A DNA stretch of 64,000 nt from the NCBI RefSeq assembly GCF_003347515.1, contig NZ_QEII01000315.1, positions 124,001 through 188,000 on the forward strand, in the 5' to 3' direction. A model generated the notes under the pieces. The model was not told where the DNA came from. It did not search any database and saw only the letters and a program-made list of their open reading frames with translations. This DNA is from Rhodoferax ferrireducens (GTDB taxonomy: Bacteria; Pseudomonadota; Gammaproteobacteria; Burkholderiales; Burkholderiaceae_C). A program made the position numbers and the translations under genes. Shown in pieces: positions 54,297 to 63,319 of this stretch (positions within the stretch are counted from its first letter, which is position 1; the number at the start of each line of letters is the position of its first letter).

Positions 54297-56093
54297 ATGA
54301 CCGCTACATCAAAACTCCCCAAGCGCAAATTTGACGTCGTTATCGTTGGTGCCGGTGGCTCCGGCATGCGCGCTTCACTGCAACTGGCTCGCGCCGGCCT
54401 GAAAGTGGCCGTGCTCTCCAAAGTATTCCCCACGCGTTCACATACCGTGGCAGCCCAAGGCGGCATTGGCGCCTCCCTGGGCAACATGGCCGAAGACAAC
54501 TGGCACTATCACTTCTACGACACCGTCAAAGGTTCCGACTGGCTCGGCGACCAGGACGCGATCGAATACATGTGCCGTGAAGCACCCAAGGTCGTGTACG
54601 ACCTGGAGCACATGGGCATGCCGTTTGACCGTAACCCCGACGGCACGATTTACCAGCGTCCATTTGGCGGCCACACCGCCAACTACGGCGAGAAACCCGT
54701 GCAACGCGCCTGTGCCGCAGCCGACCGCACCGGCCACGCCATGTTGCACACGCTGTACCAGCAAAACGTGAAAGAGAAAACCAGTTTCTTCGTCGAGTGG
54801 CTGGCCATGGACCTGATCCGTGATGAAGCCGGCGATGTGGTGGGCGTCACAGCACTGGAAATGGAAACCGGTGACGTGCACATTTTTGAAGCCAAGACGA
54901 CCTTGCTGGCGACCGGCGGTGCCGGACGCATTTTTGCCGCCTCGACCAATGCCTTCATCAACACCGGCGACGGTCTGGGCATGGCCGCACGAGCCGGTAT
55001 CCCACTGGAAGACATGGAATTCTGGCAGTTCCATCCCACCGGCGTGCACGGTGCCGGCGTGCTGCTGACCGAAGGCTGCCGAGGCGAAGGCGCCATTTTG
55101 CGCAACAGCAATGGCGAACGCTTCATGGAGCGCTATGCGCCCGCCTACAAGGATTTATCGCCCCGCGACTATGTGTCGCGCTGCATGGACCAGGAAATCA
55201 AGGAAGGCCGCGGTTGTGGCCCCAACAAAGACTACATCAACCTCGACATGACCCACCTGGGCGCCGAGACCATCATGAAGCGCCTGCCCTCGGTGTTCGA
55301 GATCGGCCATAACTTTGCCAACGTCGACATCACCAAGGAGCCGATTCCGGTCGTACCTACCATCCATTACCAAATGGGTGGTATCCCAACCAATATCCAC
55401 GGCCAGGTGGTCACGCAGAACGCCGACAACAAGAGTGAGGTCGTCAACGGCCTGTACGCCGTCGGCGAATGCTCTTGCGTCAGCGTGCACGGCGCCAACC
55501 GCCTGGGCACCAATTCGCTGCTGGATCTGCTGGTGTTCGGCCGCGCGGCCGGCAATCACATTGTTGAGTTCAATCAAGCCAACGCCGAGCACAAGCCCCT
55601 CCCGGTCGATGCTGCCGACGCGACGCTGGCACGCATCGCGCGCCTGGACAACGCGACCAGCGGCGAGTACGCGCAAGATGTGGCTGACGACATCCGCGCC
55701 ACCATGCAACAACATGCAGGCGTATTCCGCACCCAGGCGGCCATGGACGAAGGCGTGATCAAAATTGCGGCCTTGCGCGAGCGGGTCAAGACCATCAATC
55801 TGAAAGACAAGTCCAAGATATTCAACACCGCTCGCATCGAGGCGCTGGAAGTTGAAAACCTGATTGAAGTGGCACAAGCCACGATCGTCTCTGCCGCTGC
55901 CCGCCATGAAAGCCGTGGTGCGCATTCGGTCAATGACTATGGTGATACCGCCACGAACCCGAACGGACGCAACGACACCGATTGGCACAAGCACACCCTC
56001 TGGTACAGCGAAGGCAGTCGCCTGGCCTACAAGCCAGTACAGATGAAACCCCTGACGGTCGAATCCGTGCCCCTTACCGTGCGCAGCTTCTAA
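54297..56093 (+). CDS. sdhA: Succinate dehydrogenase flavoprotein subunit
   Basis: Oxidises succinate to fumarate. The 598-residue protein has the FAD-binding VIVGAGGSGMRASLQLA, the flavinylation His in RSHTVAAQGGIGA, LATGGAGRIF, HPTGVHGAGVLLTEG, and the catalytic RYAPAYKDLSPRDYVSR with late HGANRLGTNSLLDLLVFGR. Length is normal. Start at MTATSKLPKRK, about 67 bases after sdhD. Confidence 0.97.
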   Translation: MTATSKLPKRKFDVVIVGAGGSGMRASLQLARAGLKVAVLSKVFPTRSHTVAAQGGIGASLGNMAEDNWHYHFYDTVKGSDWLGDQDAIEYMCREAPKVVYDLEHMGMPFDRNPDGTIYQRPFGGHTANYGEKPVQRACAAADRTGHAMLHTLYQQNVKEKTSFFVEWLAMDLIRDEAGDVVGVTALEMETGDVHIFEAKTTLLATGGAGRIFAASTNAFINTGDGLGMAARAGIPLEDMEFWQFHPTGVHGAGVLLTEGCRGEGAILRNSNGERFMERYAPAYKDLSPRDYVSRCMDQEIKEGRGCGPNKDYINLDMTHLGAETIMKRLPSVFEIGHNFANVDITKEPIPVVPTIHYQMGGIPTNIHGQVVTQNADNKSEVVNGLYAVGECSCVSVHGANRLGTNSLLDLLVFGRAAGNHIVEFNQANAEHKPLPVDAADATLARIARLDNATSGEYAQDVADDIRATMQQHAGVFRTQAAMDEGVIKIAALRERVKTINLKDKSKIFNTARIEALEVENLIEVAQATIVSAAARHESRGAHSVNDYGDTATNPNGRNDTDWHKHTLWYSEGSRLAYKPVQMKPLTVESVPLTVRSF

Positions 56094-56125
56094 GTCAAAG
56101 CCAACCAGATCAGCGAGAACATCCC

Positions 56126-56830
56126 ATGTCCAAACGCACATTCCAGATTTACCGTTACGACCCTGATACCGACGCCAAGCCGTACATGCAGACCATTGAG
56201 GTGGAGCTTGACGGCAGCGAGCGCATGCTGCTCGATGCCTTGATGAAGCTCAAGGCGCTGGACCCCACCATCAGTTTTCGCCGCTCGTGCCGCGAAGGTG
56301 TCTGTGGTTCCGATGCGATGAACATCAACGGCAAGAACGGCCTGGCATGCCTGACCAATATGCTGACTTTGACTGGCACGATTGTCCTGAAGCCACTGCC
56401 AGGACTGCCGGTTGTACGCGACCTGATTGTCGACATGACGCAGTTCTTCAAGCAGTACAACTCGATCAAACCGTATTTGATCAACGACAATCTGCCGCCT
56501 GAAAAAGAGCGCCTGCAAAGTCCGGAAGAGCGCGATGAGCTCAACGGTCTATATGAGTGCATCCTGTGCGCGAGCTGCTCCACCTCCTGCCCCAGCTTCT
56601 GGTGGAACCCCGACAAGTTTGTCGGTCCGGCAGGTCTGTTGCAAGCCTACCGCTTCATCGCCGACAGCCGCGACGAAGCGACTGGCGAACGACTGGACAA
56701 CCTGGAAGACCCTTACCGCCTATTCCGTTGCCACACCATCATGAATTGCGTTGACGTTTGCCCCAAGGGATTGAACCCCACTCGGGCCATCGGCAAGATC
56801 AAAGAAATGATGGTTCTGCGCACGGTGTGA
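56126..56830 (+). CDS. sdhB: Succinate dehydrogenase iron-sulfur subunit
   Basis: Electron-transfer subunit carrying three clusters. The 234-residue protein has CREGVCGSDAMNING ([2Fe-2S]), CILCASCSTSCPSFWWN ([4Fe-4S]) and CHTIMNCVDVCPKGLNP ([3Fe-4S]). It lies 32 bases after sdhA. Confidence 0.97.
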   Translation: MSKRTFQIYRYDPDTDAKPYMQTIEVELDGSERMLLDALMKLKALDPTISFRRSCREGVCGSDAMNINGKNGLACLTNMLTLTGTIVLKPLPGLPVVRDLIVDMTQFFKQYNSIKPYLINDNLPPEKERLQSPEERDELNGLYECILCASCSTSCPSFWWNPDKFVGPAGLLQAYRFIADSRDEATGERLDNLEDPYRLFRCHTIMNCVDVCPKGLNPTRAIGKIKEMMVLRTV

Positions 56831-56854
56831 CCGGACATGGAAAGCTGTGCTGTG

Positions 56855-57136
56855 ATGAACACCGGTGAATTGATCGATGAGCGTGCTCTGAGCAAGCTGA
56901 AATGGCGTTGCCGCCGCGGCCTGCTGGAGAACGATATTTTTATCGAACGGTTCTTCCGGCGTTTTGAATCCAGCCTGACCGTCAAGCAATCGCAAGGTCT
57001 GAGCGCTTTAATGACGCTAAGCGACCACGACCTTCTGGACCTGCACCTGGCGCGCAAAACGATTGCGCAAGTCGATGCCGATCTGGACCGAGACGATGTA
57101 CGTGAAGTTTTAGGTATGTTGAGAGAAACTCTTTGA
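56855..57136 (+). CDS. sdhE: SdhE, FAD assembly factor of succinate dehydrogenase
   Basis: A 93-residue protein that promotes covalent flavinylation of SdhA. The RGxxE signature is in KWRCRRGLLENDIFIERF, and DLLDLHLARKT fits the family's C-terminal helix. An ATG at 56837 is possible; the chosen ATG has GGAAAG ten bases upstream. It lies between sdhB and gltA in one operon. Confidence 0.9.
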   Translation: MNTGELIDERALSKLKWRCRRGLLENDIFIERFFRRFESSLTVKQSQGLSALMTLSDHDLLDLHLARKTIAQVDADLDRDDVREVLGMLRETL

Positions 57137-57146
57137 GAGGTAAAGA

Positions 57147-58457
57147 ATGAAATTAGCTGACAACAAAGCCACCCTGTCGTTCAGTAACGGCAGCCCCAGC
57201 GTTGACCTGCCCGTGTACCAGGGTAGTGTTGGGCCAGATGTCATAGACATCCGCAAGCTGTATGCCCAAACCGGCAAGTTCACCTACGATCCGGGCTTTC
57301 TGTCCACGGCGTCGTGCCAATCAGCCATCACCTACATCGATGGCGACAAGGGCGAACTGCTGTACCGGGGTTACCCGATTGAGCAGTTGGCAACCAACTG
57401 CGACTTCATGGAAACCTGCCATCTACTGCTCTATGGCAACCTGCCGGATGTCGCGGCAAAAGCAGCTTTCGTCAAGCGCGTGACCAACCACACGATGGTG
57501 AACGAGCAGATGCAGTTTTTCCTGCGTGGCTTCCGTCGCGATGCGCATCCCATGGCCATCATGACCGGTCTGGTGGGCGCTTTGTCGGCCTTTTATCACG
57601 ACAGCACCGACATCAACAACCCGGAACACCGCGAAATTTCGGCCATCCGCTTGATCGCCAAGATGCCCACCCTGGTGGCCATGGCGTACAAGTACAGTGC
57701 CGGCCAGCCATACATGTATCCCAAGAACAACCTGAGCTACTCAGGCAACTTCCTGCACATGATGTTCGCCACCCCGTGTGAAGAATATGTGGTCAACCCC
57801 GTCATCGAACGCGCGCTGGACCGCATCTTCGTGCTGCACGCCGACCACGAACAAAACGCGTCCACGTCCACCGTCCGTCTGTGCGGCAGCTCCGGCACCA
57901 ACCCGTTTGCGGCCATTGCTGCGGGCGTGGCCTGCCTGTGGGGCCCGGCGCACGGTGGCGCCAATGAAGCCTGCCTGAACATGCTGGAAGACATCCAGAA
58001 AATGGGTGGCATTGCCAAGGTTGGCCAGTTCATGGAGCAGGTCAAGGACAAAAATTCCGGCGTCAAGCTGATGGGCTTTGGACACCGGGTTTACAAGAAC
58101 TACGACCCGCGCGCCAAACTCATGCAGGAAACCTGCAAGGAAGTTCTCGCGTCGCTCGGACTGGAGAACGATCCCCTCTTCAAACTGGCGATGGCGCTGG
58201 AAAAAATTGCGCTGGAAGACGAGTATTTTGTGTCACGCAAGCTCTACCCCAACGTGGACTTCTACTCCGGTATCGTGCAGCGCGCCATTGGTATTCCGGT
58301 CGGCCTGTTCACCGCCGTTTTCGCGTTGGCGCGCACCGTCGGCTGGATTGCGCAGTTGAACGAAATGATTGGTGACCCCGAGTACAAGATTGGTCGTCCG
58401 CGCCAGCTGTTCACCGGGTCTGTGAGTCGCGACGTGCTGCCGATTTCCCAGCGCTAG
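57147..58457 (+). CDS. gltA: Citrate synthase (type II)
   Basis: Condenses acetyl-CoA and oxaloacetate. The 436-residue hexameric-type enzyme has GDKGELLYRGYPIEQLA, FVLHADHEQNAS, the catalytic His in WGPAHGGANEA and GFGHRVYKNYDPRA, and the Asp region NVDFYSGIVQRAIG. GAGAGG precedes the ATG ten bases after sdhE. A strong terminator follows, ending the sdh-gltA operon. Confidence 0.97.
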   Translation: MKLADNKATLSFSNGSPSVDLPVYQGSVGPDVIDIRKLYAQTGKFTYDPGFLSTASCQSAITYIDGDKGELLYRGYPIEQLATNCDFMETCHLLLYGNLPDVAAKAAFVKRVTNHTMVNEQMQFFLRGFRRDAHPMAIMTGLVGALSAFYHDSTDINNPEHREISAIRLIAKMPTLVAMAYKYSAGQPYMYPKNNLSYSGNFLHMMFATPCEEYVVNPVIERALDRIFVLHADHEQNASTSTVRLCGSSGTNPFAAIAAGVACLWGPAHGGANEACLNMLEDIQKMGGIAKVGQFMEQVKDKNSGVKLMGFGHRVYKNYDPRAKLMQETCKEVLASLGLENDPLFKLAMALEKIALEDEYFVSRKLYPNVDFYSGIVQRAIGIPVGLFTAVFALARTVGWIAQLNEMIGDPEYKIGRPRQLFTGSVSRDVLPISQR

Positions 58458-58472
58458 GCCTTTCTCATTTAA

Positions 58473-58510
58473 AACGCCCGCCGTTGGCAACACCGGCGGG
58501 CGTTTTTTCG
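58473..58510 (+). terminator. sdh-gltA operon terminator
   Basis: AACGCCCGCCG / CGGCGGGCGTT perfect 11-bp stem with a 10-base loop and T-run. Confidence 0.9.
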
Positions 58511-58569
58511 CCTGCAGTGTGCGGGTTCTCCGTGCCGATTAAAATGATGGATTGCCAAGGAAAAACCAT

Positions 58570-60018
58570 ATGGGACGCACCCTCTACGACAAACTCTGGG
58601 ACGAACACGTTGTTCACACCGAAGAAGATGGCACAGCCATCCTCTACATAGACCGCCATCTGGTGCATGAAGTCACCAGCCCGCAAGCCTTTGAAGGGCT
58701 GCGCCAGGCGGGGCGCAAGGTGTGGCGCGTCAGCTCCATCGTTGCCACCGCCGACCACAACACGCCCACCACCGGCTGGGAGTTGGGCTATGACGGCATC
58801 ACTGACCCGACCAGCAAAGAGCAGGTCATGATGCTGGACACCAATATGCGGGAGTACGGCGCGGCCGCTTACTTCCCCTTCCTGTCTAAACGACAAGGCA
58901 TTGTCCACGTCATCGGACCAGAGAACGGCGCCACCCTCCCCGGCATGACGGTGGTCTGCGGTGACTCGCACACTTCGACCCACGGCGCCTTTGGCGCGCT
59001 GGCCCATGGCATCGGGACCAGCGAAGTCGAACACGTGATGGCCACGCAGACCCTCTTGGCCAAAAAAGCGAAAAACATGCTGGTGCGGGTCGACGGCACA
59101 GTGCCGCGAGGCTGTGGCGGCAAAGATATCGTGCTGGCCATCATTGGCAAGATCGGCACGGCGGGCGGCACGGGCTACACCATTGAATTTGCGGGTTCGG
59201 CCATTCGCGCTTTGAGCATGGAAGGCCGCATGACCGTGTGCAATATGGCCATCGAAGCCGGTGCGCGTGCCGGCTTGGTGGCGGTGGACGAAAAAACCAT
59301 CGACTACGTCAAGGGCCGGCCCTTGGCGCCGGGGCACAATGCCGCCAATGACTCAGCCGCCGCGGTCGAATGGGACCAGGCGGTGGCTTACTGGAAGACC
59401 TTGCACTCTGACGCCGATGCCCACTTCGACACCGTTGTTGAACTGGATGCCGCCCAGATCATTCCGCAAGTCACCTGGGGAACCTCGCCCGAGATGGTGC
59501 TGGGCATTGACAGCCGCGTGCCCGATCCCGACAAAGAGAAAGATGCCAACAAACGCGCTGCCATAGAACGCGCCCTGGTCTACATGGGGCTGGAGCCCGG
59601 CAAGGCGCTCGACGATCTCTATGTGGACAAGGTCTTCATTGGCTCCTGCACCAACAGCCGGATTGAAGACATGCGTGAAGCCGCTGCGCTGGTCAAGAAA
59701 CTGGGACAAAAAGTGGCCAAAAATGTCAAGCTGGCCATGGTGGTGCCGGGCTCGGGTCTGGTCAAGGAACAGGCTGAGCGCGAAGGCCTGCATGAGATAT
59801 TCAAGGCCGCCGGCTTCGAGTGGCGCGAGCCTGGATGTTCCATGTGCCTGGCCATGAACGCCGACCGGCTGGAGCCGGGTGAGCGCTGCGCATCCACCAG
59901 CAACCGCAATTTTGAGGGTCGTCAGGGGGCCGGGGGACGCACGCACCTGGTCAGCCCCGCAATGGCCGCTGCGGCCGCCATTCACGGCCATTTTGTAGAC
60001 GTCAGAAAATTCATTTGA
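58570..60018 (+). CDS. leuC: 3-isopropylmalate dehydratase large subunit
   Basis: Isomerises 2- to 3-isopropylmalate in leucine synthesis with LeuD. The 482-residue aconitase-family protein has GDSHTSTHGAFGALAHGIG and the [4Fe-4S] ligands in FIGSCTNSRIEDMREAA and PGCSMCLAMN. Start at MGRTLYDKLWDEHVV; an upstream in-frame start adds six non-conserved residues. Followed by leuD after 23 bases; the small entericidin-like gene often found between them in relatives is absent. Confidence 0.96.
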   Translation: MGRTLYDKLWDEHVVHTEEDGTAILYIDRHLVHEVTSPQAFEGLRQAGRKVWRVSSIVATADHNTPTTGWELGYDGITDPTSKEQVMMLDTNMREYGAAAYFPFLSKRQGIVHVIGPENGATLPGMTVVCGDSHTSTHGAFGALAHGIGTSEVEHVMATQTLLAKKAKNMLVRVDGTVPRGCGGKDIVLAIIGKIGTAGGTGYTIEFAGSAIRALSMEGRMTVCNMAIEAGARAGLVAVDEKTIDYVKGRPLAPGHNAANDSAAAVEWDQAVAYWKTLHSDADAHFDTVVELDAAQIIPQVTWGTSPEMVLGIDSRVPDPDKEKDANKRAAIERALVYMGLEPGKALDDLYVDKVFIGSCTNSRIEDMREAAALVKKLGQKVAKNVKLAMVVPGSGLVKEQAEREGLHEIFKAAGFEWREPGCSMCLAMNADRLEPGERCASTSNRNFEGRQGAGGRTHLVSPAMAAAAAIHGHFVDVRKFI

Positions 60019-60041
60019 GCGGACAGGCCAAGGAAACCAAT

Positions 60042-60692
60042 ATGCAAAAATTCACCCTGCTCAAGGGCCTGGTTGCGCCCATGGACCGAGAGAACGTCGA
60101 TACCGACGCCATCATTCCCAAGCAATTCCTGAAGTCCATCCGCAAGACCGGGTTTGGCCAGAATCTGTTTGACGAGTGGCGTTACCTGGACGCGGGCTTC
60201 CCCGGTCAGGATCCCGCCAGCCGCAAGCCGAATCCAGACTTTGTCTTGAACCAGCCCCGTTACCAGGGCGCCGCCATTTTGCTGGCGCGCAAAAACTTTG
60301 GCTGCGGCTCATCGCGTGAGCATGCCCCCTGGGCGCTCGATCAATACGGGTTTCGCGCCATCATTGCGCCGAGCTACGCTGACATTTTTTTCAACAACAG
60401 CTTCAAAAACGGCTTGCTGCCGATTGTGCTGAGCGAAATCCAGGTCAGCCAGCTGTTTGATGAGGCAGCAGCCTTCCCGGGCTATGCGCTGACCATCGAT
60501 CTGGAACGCCAGGTCATCATCAAACCGGACGGAACAGAACTGGTCTTCGAGGTGCAGGCCTTTCGCAAATACTGCCTGCTCAATGGCTTTGACGACATTG
60601 GCCTGACCTTGCGCCAGGCGGACAAGATCAAGGCCTTTGAAGCCCAACGTTTAGCACAAAAACCTTGGCTAGCCCGCACGCTGATTGCGTAA
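60042..60692 (+). CDS. leuD: 3-isopropylmalate dehydratase small subunit
   Basis: Swivel domain partner of LeuC. The 216-residue protein begins MQKFTLLKGLVAPMDRENVDTD and has NFGCGSSREHAPWAL near residue 85, the substrate-recognition loop. AAGGAAACC is a good ribosome site. A dispersed repeat fills the gap to leuB. Confidence 0.96.
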   Translation: MQKFTLLKGLVAPMDRENVDTDAIIPKQFLKSIRKTGFGQNLFDEWRYLDAGFPGQDPASRKPNPDFVLNQPRYQGAAILLARKNFGCGSSREHAPWALDQYGFRAIIAPSYADIFFNNSFKNGLLPIVLSEIQVSQLFDEAAAFPGYALTIDLERQVIIKPDGTELVFEVQAFRKYCLLNGFDDIGLTLRQADKIKAFEAQRLAQKPWLARTLIA

Positions 60693-60745
60693 GCTGCTAT
60701 AAATTTTATTTCATTGCGGGATAGCCGCTACCCGTAGCGAGCACG
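60693..60745 (+). repeat. Degenerate dispersed repeat between leuD and leuB
   Basis: AAGCTGCTATAAATTTTATT followed by GCGGGATAGCCGCTACCCGTAG (quoted in part as GATAGCCGCTACC) resembles the GCTAT repeat family with a scrambled right half. Confidence 0.45.
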
Positions 60746-60782
60746 CGCTGTTCACAATACTTTAGAAAGAACCTGGTTCATC

Positions 60783-61850
60783 ATGAAAATTGCAGTGTTG
60801 CCCGGCGATGGCATTGGTACCGAAATTGTGGCCGAGGCCGTGAAGGTTTTGAAGGCGCTTGATCTCCCGCTGGAGATGGAAACCGCGCTGGTCGGTGGCG
60901 CCGCCTACGAAGCCCATGGCCATCCCTTGCCTGAGGCGACCCTCAAGCTGGCCAAGGAAGCAGATGCCATCCTGTTTGGTGCGGTTGGTGACTGGAAATA
61001 CGACAAGCTGGACCGGCCGTTGCGCCCCGAGCAGGCGATTCTGGGTTTGCGCAAGAACCTGGGCCTGTTTGCCAACTTCCGCCCCGCCATCTGCTACGAG
61101 CAACTGGTGGACGCATCGAGCCTCAAGCCCGAGCTGATTGCCGGCCTCGACATCCTGATCATTCGTGAACTGACCGGTGACATTTACTTCGGCCAGCCGC
61201 GCGGTCGCCGCACGGCCACGGACGGGCACTTCCCCGGTGCCGAGGAAGCGTTTGACACCATGCGCTATTCACGCCCCGAGATCGAGCGCATTGCCCACGT
61301 CGCGTTCCAGGCGGCCCGCAAACGCAGCAAGCGCGTGACCAGTGTGGACAAGGCCAATGTGCTGGAAACCTTCCAGTTCTGGCGCGACGTGGTCACTGAA
61401 GTCGGCCAGCAATACCCCGACGTGGAACTCGACCACATGTACGTGGACAACGCCGCCATGCAGCTGGTGCGCGCGCCCAAGAAATTTGACGTGGTCGTCA
61501 CCGGCAATATGTTTGGCGACATTCTGAGCGACGAAGCCGCCATGCTCACCGGCTCCATCGGCATGCTGCCGTCGGCCTCGCTGAATGCCAGCAATCAGGG
61601 TCTGTACGAGCCCAGCCACGGCAGCGCGCCGGACATCGCCGGCAAAGGCATCGCCAATCCGCTGGCGACCATTTTGAGTGCGGCCATGATGCTGCGCTTC
61701 AGCCTGAACCAGGAAGCGGCGGCCCAGCGCATCGAGGCGGCCGTTAAAGCAGTGCTGGCACAGGGCCTGCGCACGGCCGACATCTTCAGCGCAGGTACGA
61801 CCCGAGTCAGCACCGTTGAAATGGGAGCTGCCGTGGTCAAGGCCCTGTAA
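60783..61850 (+). CDS. leuB: 3-isopropylmalate dehydrogenase
   Basis: Oxidative decarboxylation of 3-isopropylmalate to the leucine precursor. The 355-residue protein has LPGDGIGTEIVAEAVKVL, GAVGDWKYD, LRKNLGLFANFRPA, the metal site DHMYVDNAAMQLV and GNMFGDILSDEAA, and the NAD-binding SHGSAPDIAGKGIANP. AGAAAGAA precedes the ATG. Confidence 0.97.
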   Translation: MKIAVLPGDGIGTEIVAEAVKVLKALDLPLEMETALVGGAAYEAHGHPLPEATLKLAKEADAILFGAVGDWKYDKLDRPLRPEQAILGLRKNLGLFANFRPAICYEQLVDASSLKPELIAGLDILIIRELTGDIYFGQPRGRRTATDGHFPGAEEAFDTMRYSRPEIERIAHVAFQAARKRSKRVTSVDKANVLETFQFWRDVVTEVGQQYPDVELDHMYVDNAAMQLVRAPKKFDVVVTGNMFGDILSDEAAMLTGSIGMLPSASLNASNQGLYEPSHGSAPDIAGKGIANPLATILSAAMMLRFSLNQEAAAQRIEAAVKAVLAQGLRTADIFSAGTTRVSTVEMGAAVVKAL

Positions 61851-61934
61851 ATACCAACGCACCCAGTCCGTCGCACCTCGCTGGCCTGTCGAACTGGCGC
61901 AACATTTCTATTTTTAAGTATCTGAAAGAGCAAC

Positions 61935-63074
61935 ATGATGAAAATTGGCAATCTGGTCGGTCTGGTCGGCTGGCGCGGTATGGTGGGTTCGGTGTTGATG
62001 GACCGCATGCAGTCCGAGGGTGATTTCGAGCTGATCGAGCCGGTTTTCTTTTCCACCTCCAACGCCGGTGGAAAAGCCCCGGCGCAGGCGAAGAACGAAA
62101 CGACCCTGAAAGACGCGTTTGACATAGTCGCGCTCAAAAAATGCGACGTCATCATCAGCACCCAAGGGGGCGACTACACCTCCGAGGTTTTCCCCAAACT
62201 GCGCGCTGCGGGCTGGACCGGTCACTGGATTGACGCCGCATCCACCCTGCGCATGGAAGACAATGCCGTCATCATCCTGGACCCGGTCAACCTGCCGGTG
62301 ATCAAGAACGCGCTGGCCAAAGGCGGCAACAACTGGATCGGCGGCAACTGCACCGTGAGCTGCATGTTGATGGGCGTGGGCGCACTGTACAAGGCCGGCC
62401 TGGTCGAGTGGATGACCAGCATGACCTACCAGGCGGCATCGGGCGGCGGCGCGCAACACATGCGCGAATTGCTGACCCAGTTCGGCACCCTGAACGCGGA
62501 GGTCAAAGGCCTGCTGGACGACCCCAAATCCGCCATTCTCGAAATCGACCGCAAGGTGCTGCACAAACAACAGTCCTTGACGAGCGCTGAAACCGCCAAT
62601 TTTGGCGTGCCGCTGGGCGGCAGCCTGATTCCCTGGATCGACAAGGATCTCGGCAACGGCATGAGCCGCGAAGAATGGAAGGCCGGCGCCGAGACCAATA
62701 AAATTCTGGGCCAGGGCGCGGCTTTTGGCACGGCCGAAACCCCGGTCGACGGGTTTTGCGTGCGTATCGGCGCCATGCGCTGCCACAGTCAGGCCTTGAC
62801 CTTCAAACTCAAAAAGGACGTGCCCACCGCCGACATTGAAGCCCTGATCGCGGCCGACAATGACTGGGTCAAAGTCGTTCCCAACACCCGCGACGCCAGC
62901 GTTCAAGACCTGACACCGGTGGCCGTCACCGGCACGTTGGGCATTCCGGTGGGACGCATCCGCAAGCTCGCCATGGGCCCGGAATACGTCGGCGCATTCA
63001 CCATCGGCGACCAACTTTTGTGGGGTGCGGCGGAGCCTTTGCGCCGCATGTTGCGCATTTTGCTGGCCGCTTGA
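61935..63074 (+). CDS. asd: Aspartate-semialdehyde dehydrogenase
   Basis: Reduces aspartyl phosphate to aspartate semialdehyde for Lys, Thr, Met and cell-wall diaminopimelate. The 379-residue protein has VGLVGWRGMVGSVLMDRM, the nucleophile in GGNCTVSCMLMGVG near residue 136 and the catalytic His in RIGAMRCHSQALT near 280, the Gram-negative (E. coli) type. Either of two adjacent ATGs can start it. It lies between leuB and fimV, a common order in beta- and gammaproteobacteria. Confidence 0.96.
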   Translation: MMKIGNLVGLVGWRGMVGSVLMDRMQSEGDFELIEPVFFSTSNAGGKAPAQAKNETTLKDAFDIVALKKCDVIISTQGGDYTSEVFPKLRAAGWTGHWIDAASTLRMEDNAVIILDPVNLPVIKNALAKGGNNWIGGNCTVSCMLMGVGALYKAGLVEWMTSMTYQAASGGGAQHMRELLTQFGTLNAEVKGLLDDPKSAILEIDRKVLHKQQSLTSAETANFGVPLGGSLIPWIDKDLGNGMSREEWKAGAETNKILGQGAAFGTAETPVDGFCVRIGAMRCHSQALTFKLKKDVPTADIEALIAADNDWVKVVPNTRDASVQDLTPVAVTGTLGIPVGRIRKLAMGPEYVGAFTIGDQLLWGAAEPLRRMLRILLAA

Positions 63075-63319
63075 ACCCGGCACCGCGTAAATTCCAACGT
63101 CCTTTCGTGCCTGGGAACAAGGTATGAAAGGACGTTGTCGTTTGAGCACATAGAATCGACCGGATTGAAGCATGCTGCAGACGACTCAAAGACACAGACT
63201 TTCCCACCTTGTCACACCATGACATTGCTGTTAAGGTCGTTTTCAAATTTTGAGTACCGAGGCACTTGCCCGCAATATGCGCCCTACTTTTCAGCCGTCC
63301 GAACACCGGAGTCCACAAA
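63075..63319. other. Intergenic region between asd and fimV
   Basis: Holds AACGTCCTTTC (63096-63106) and its complement (63126-63136), an 11-bp inverted repeat with a 19-base loop that may terminate asd. The rest up to fimV has no gene. Confidence 0.6.
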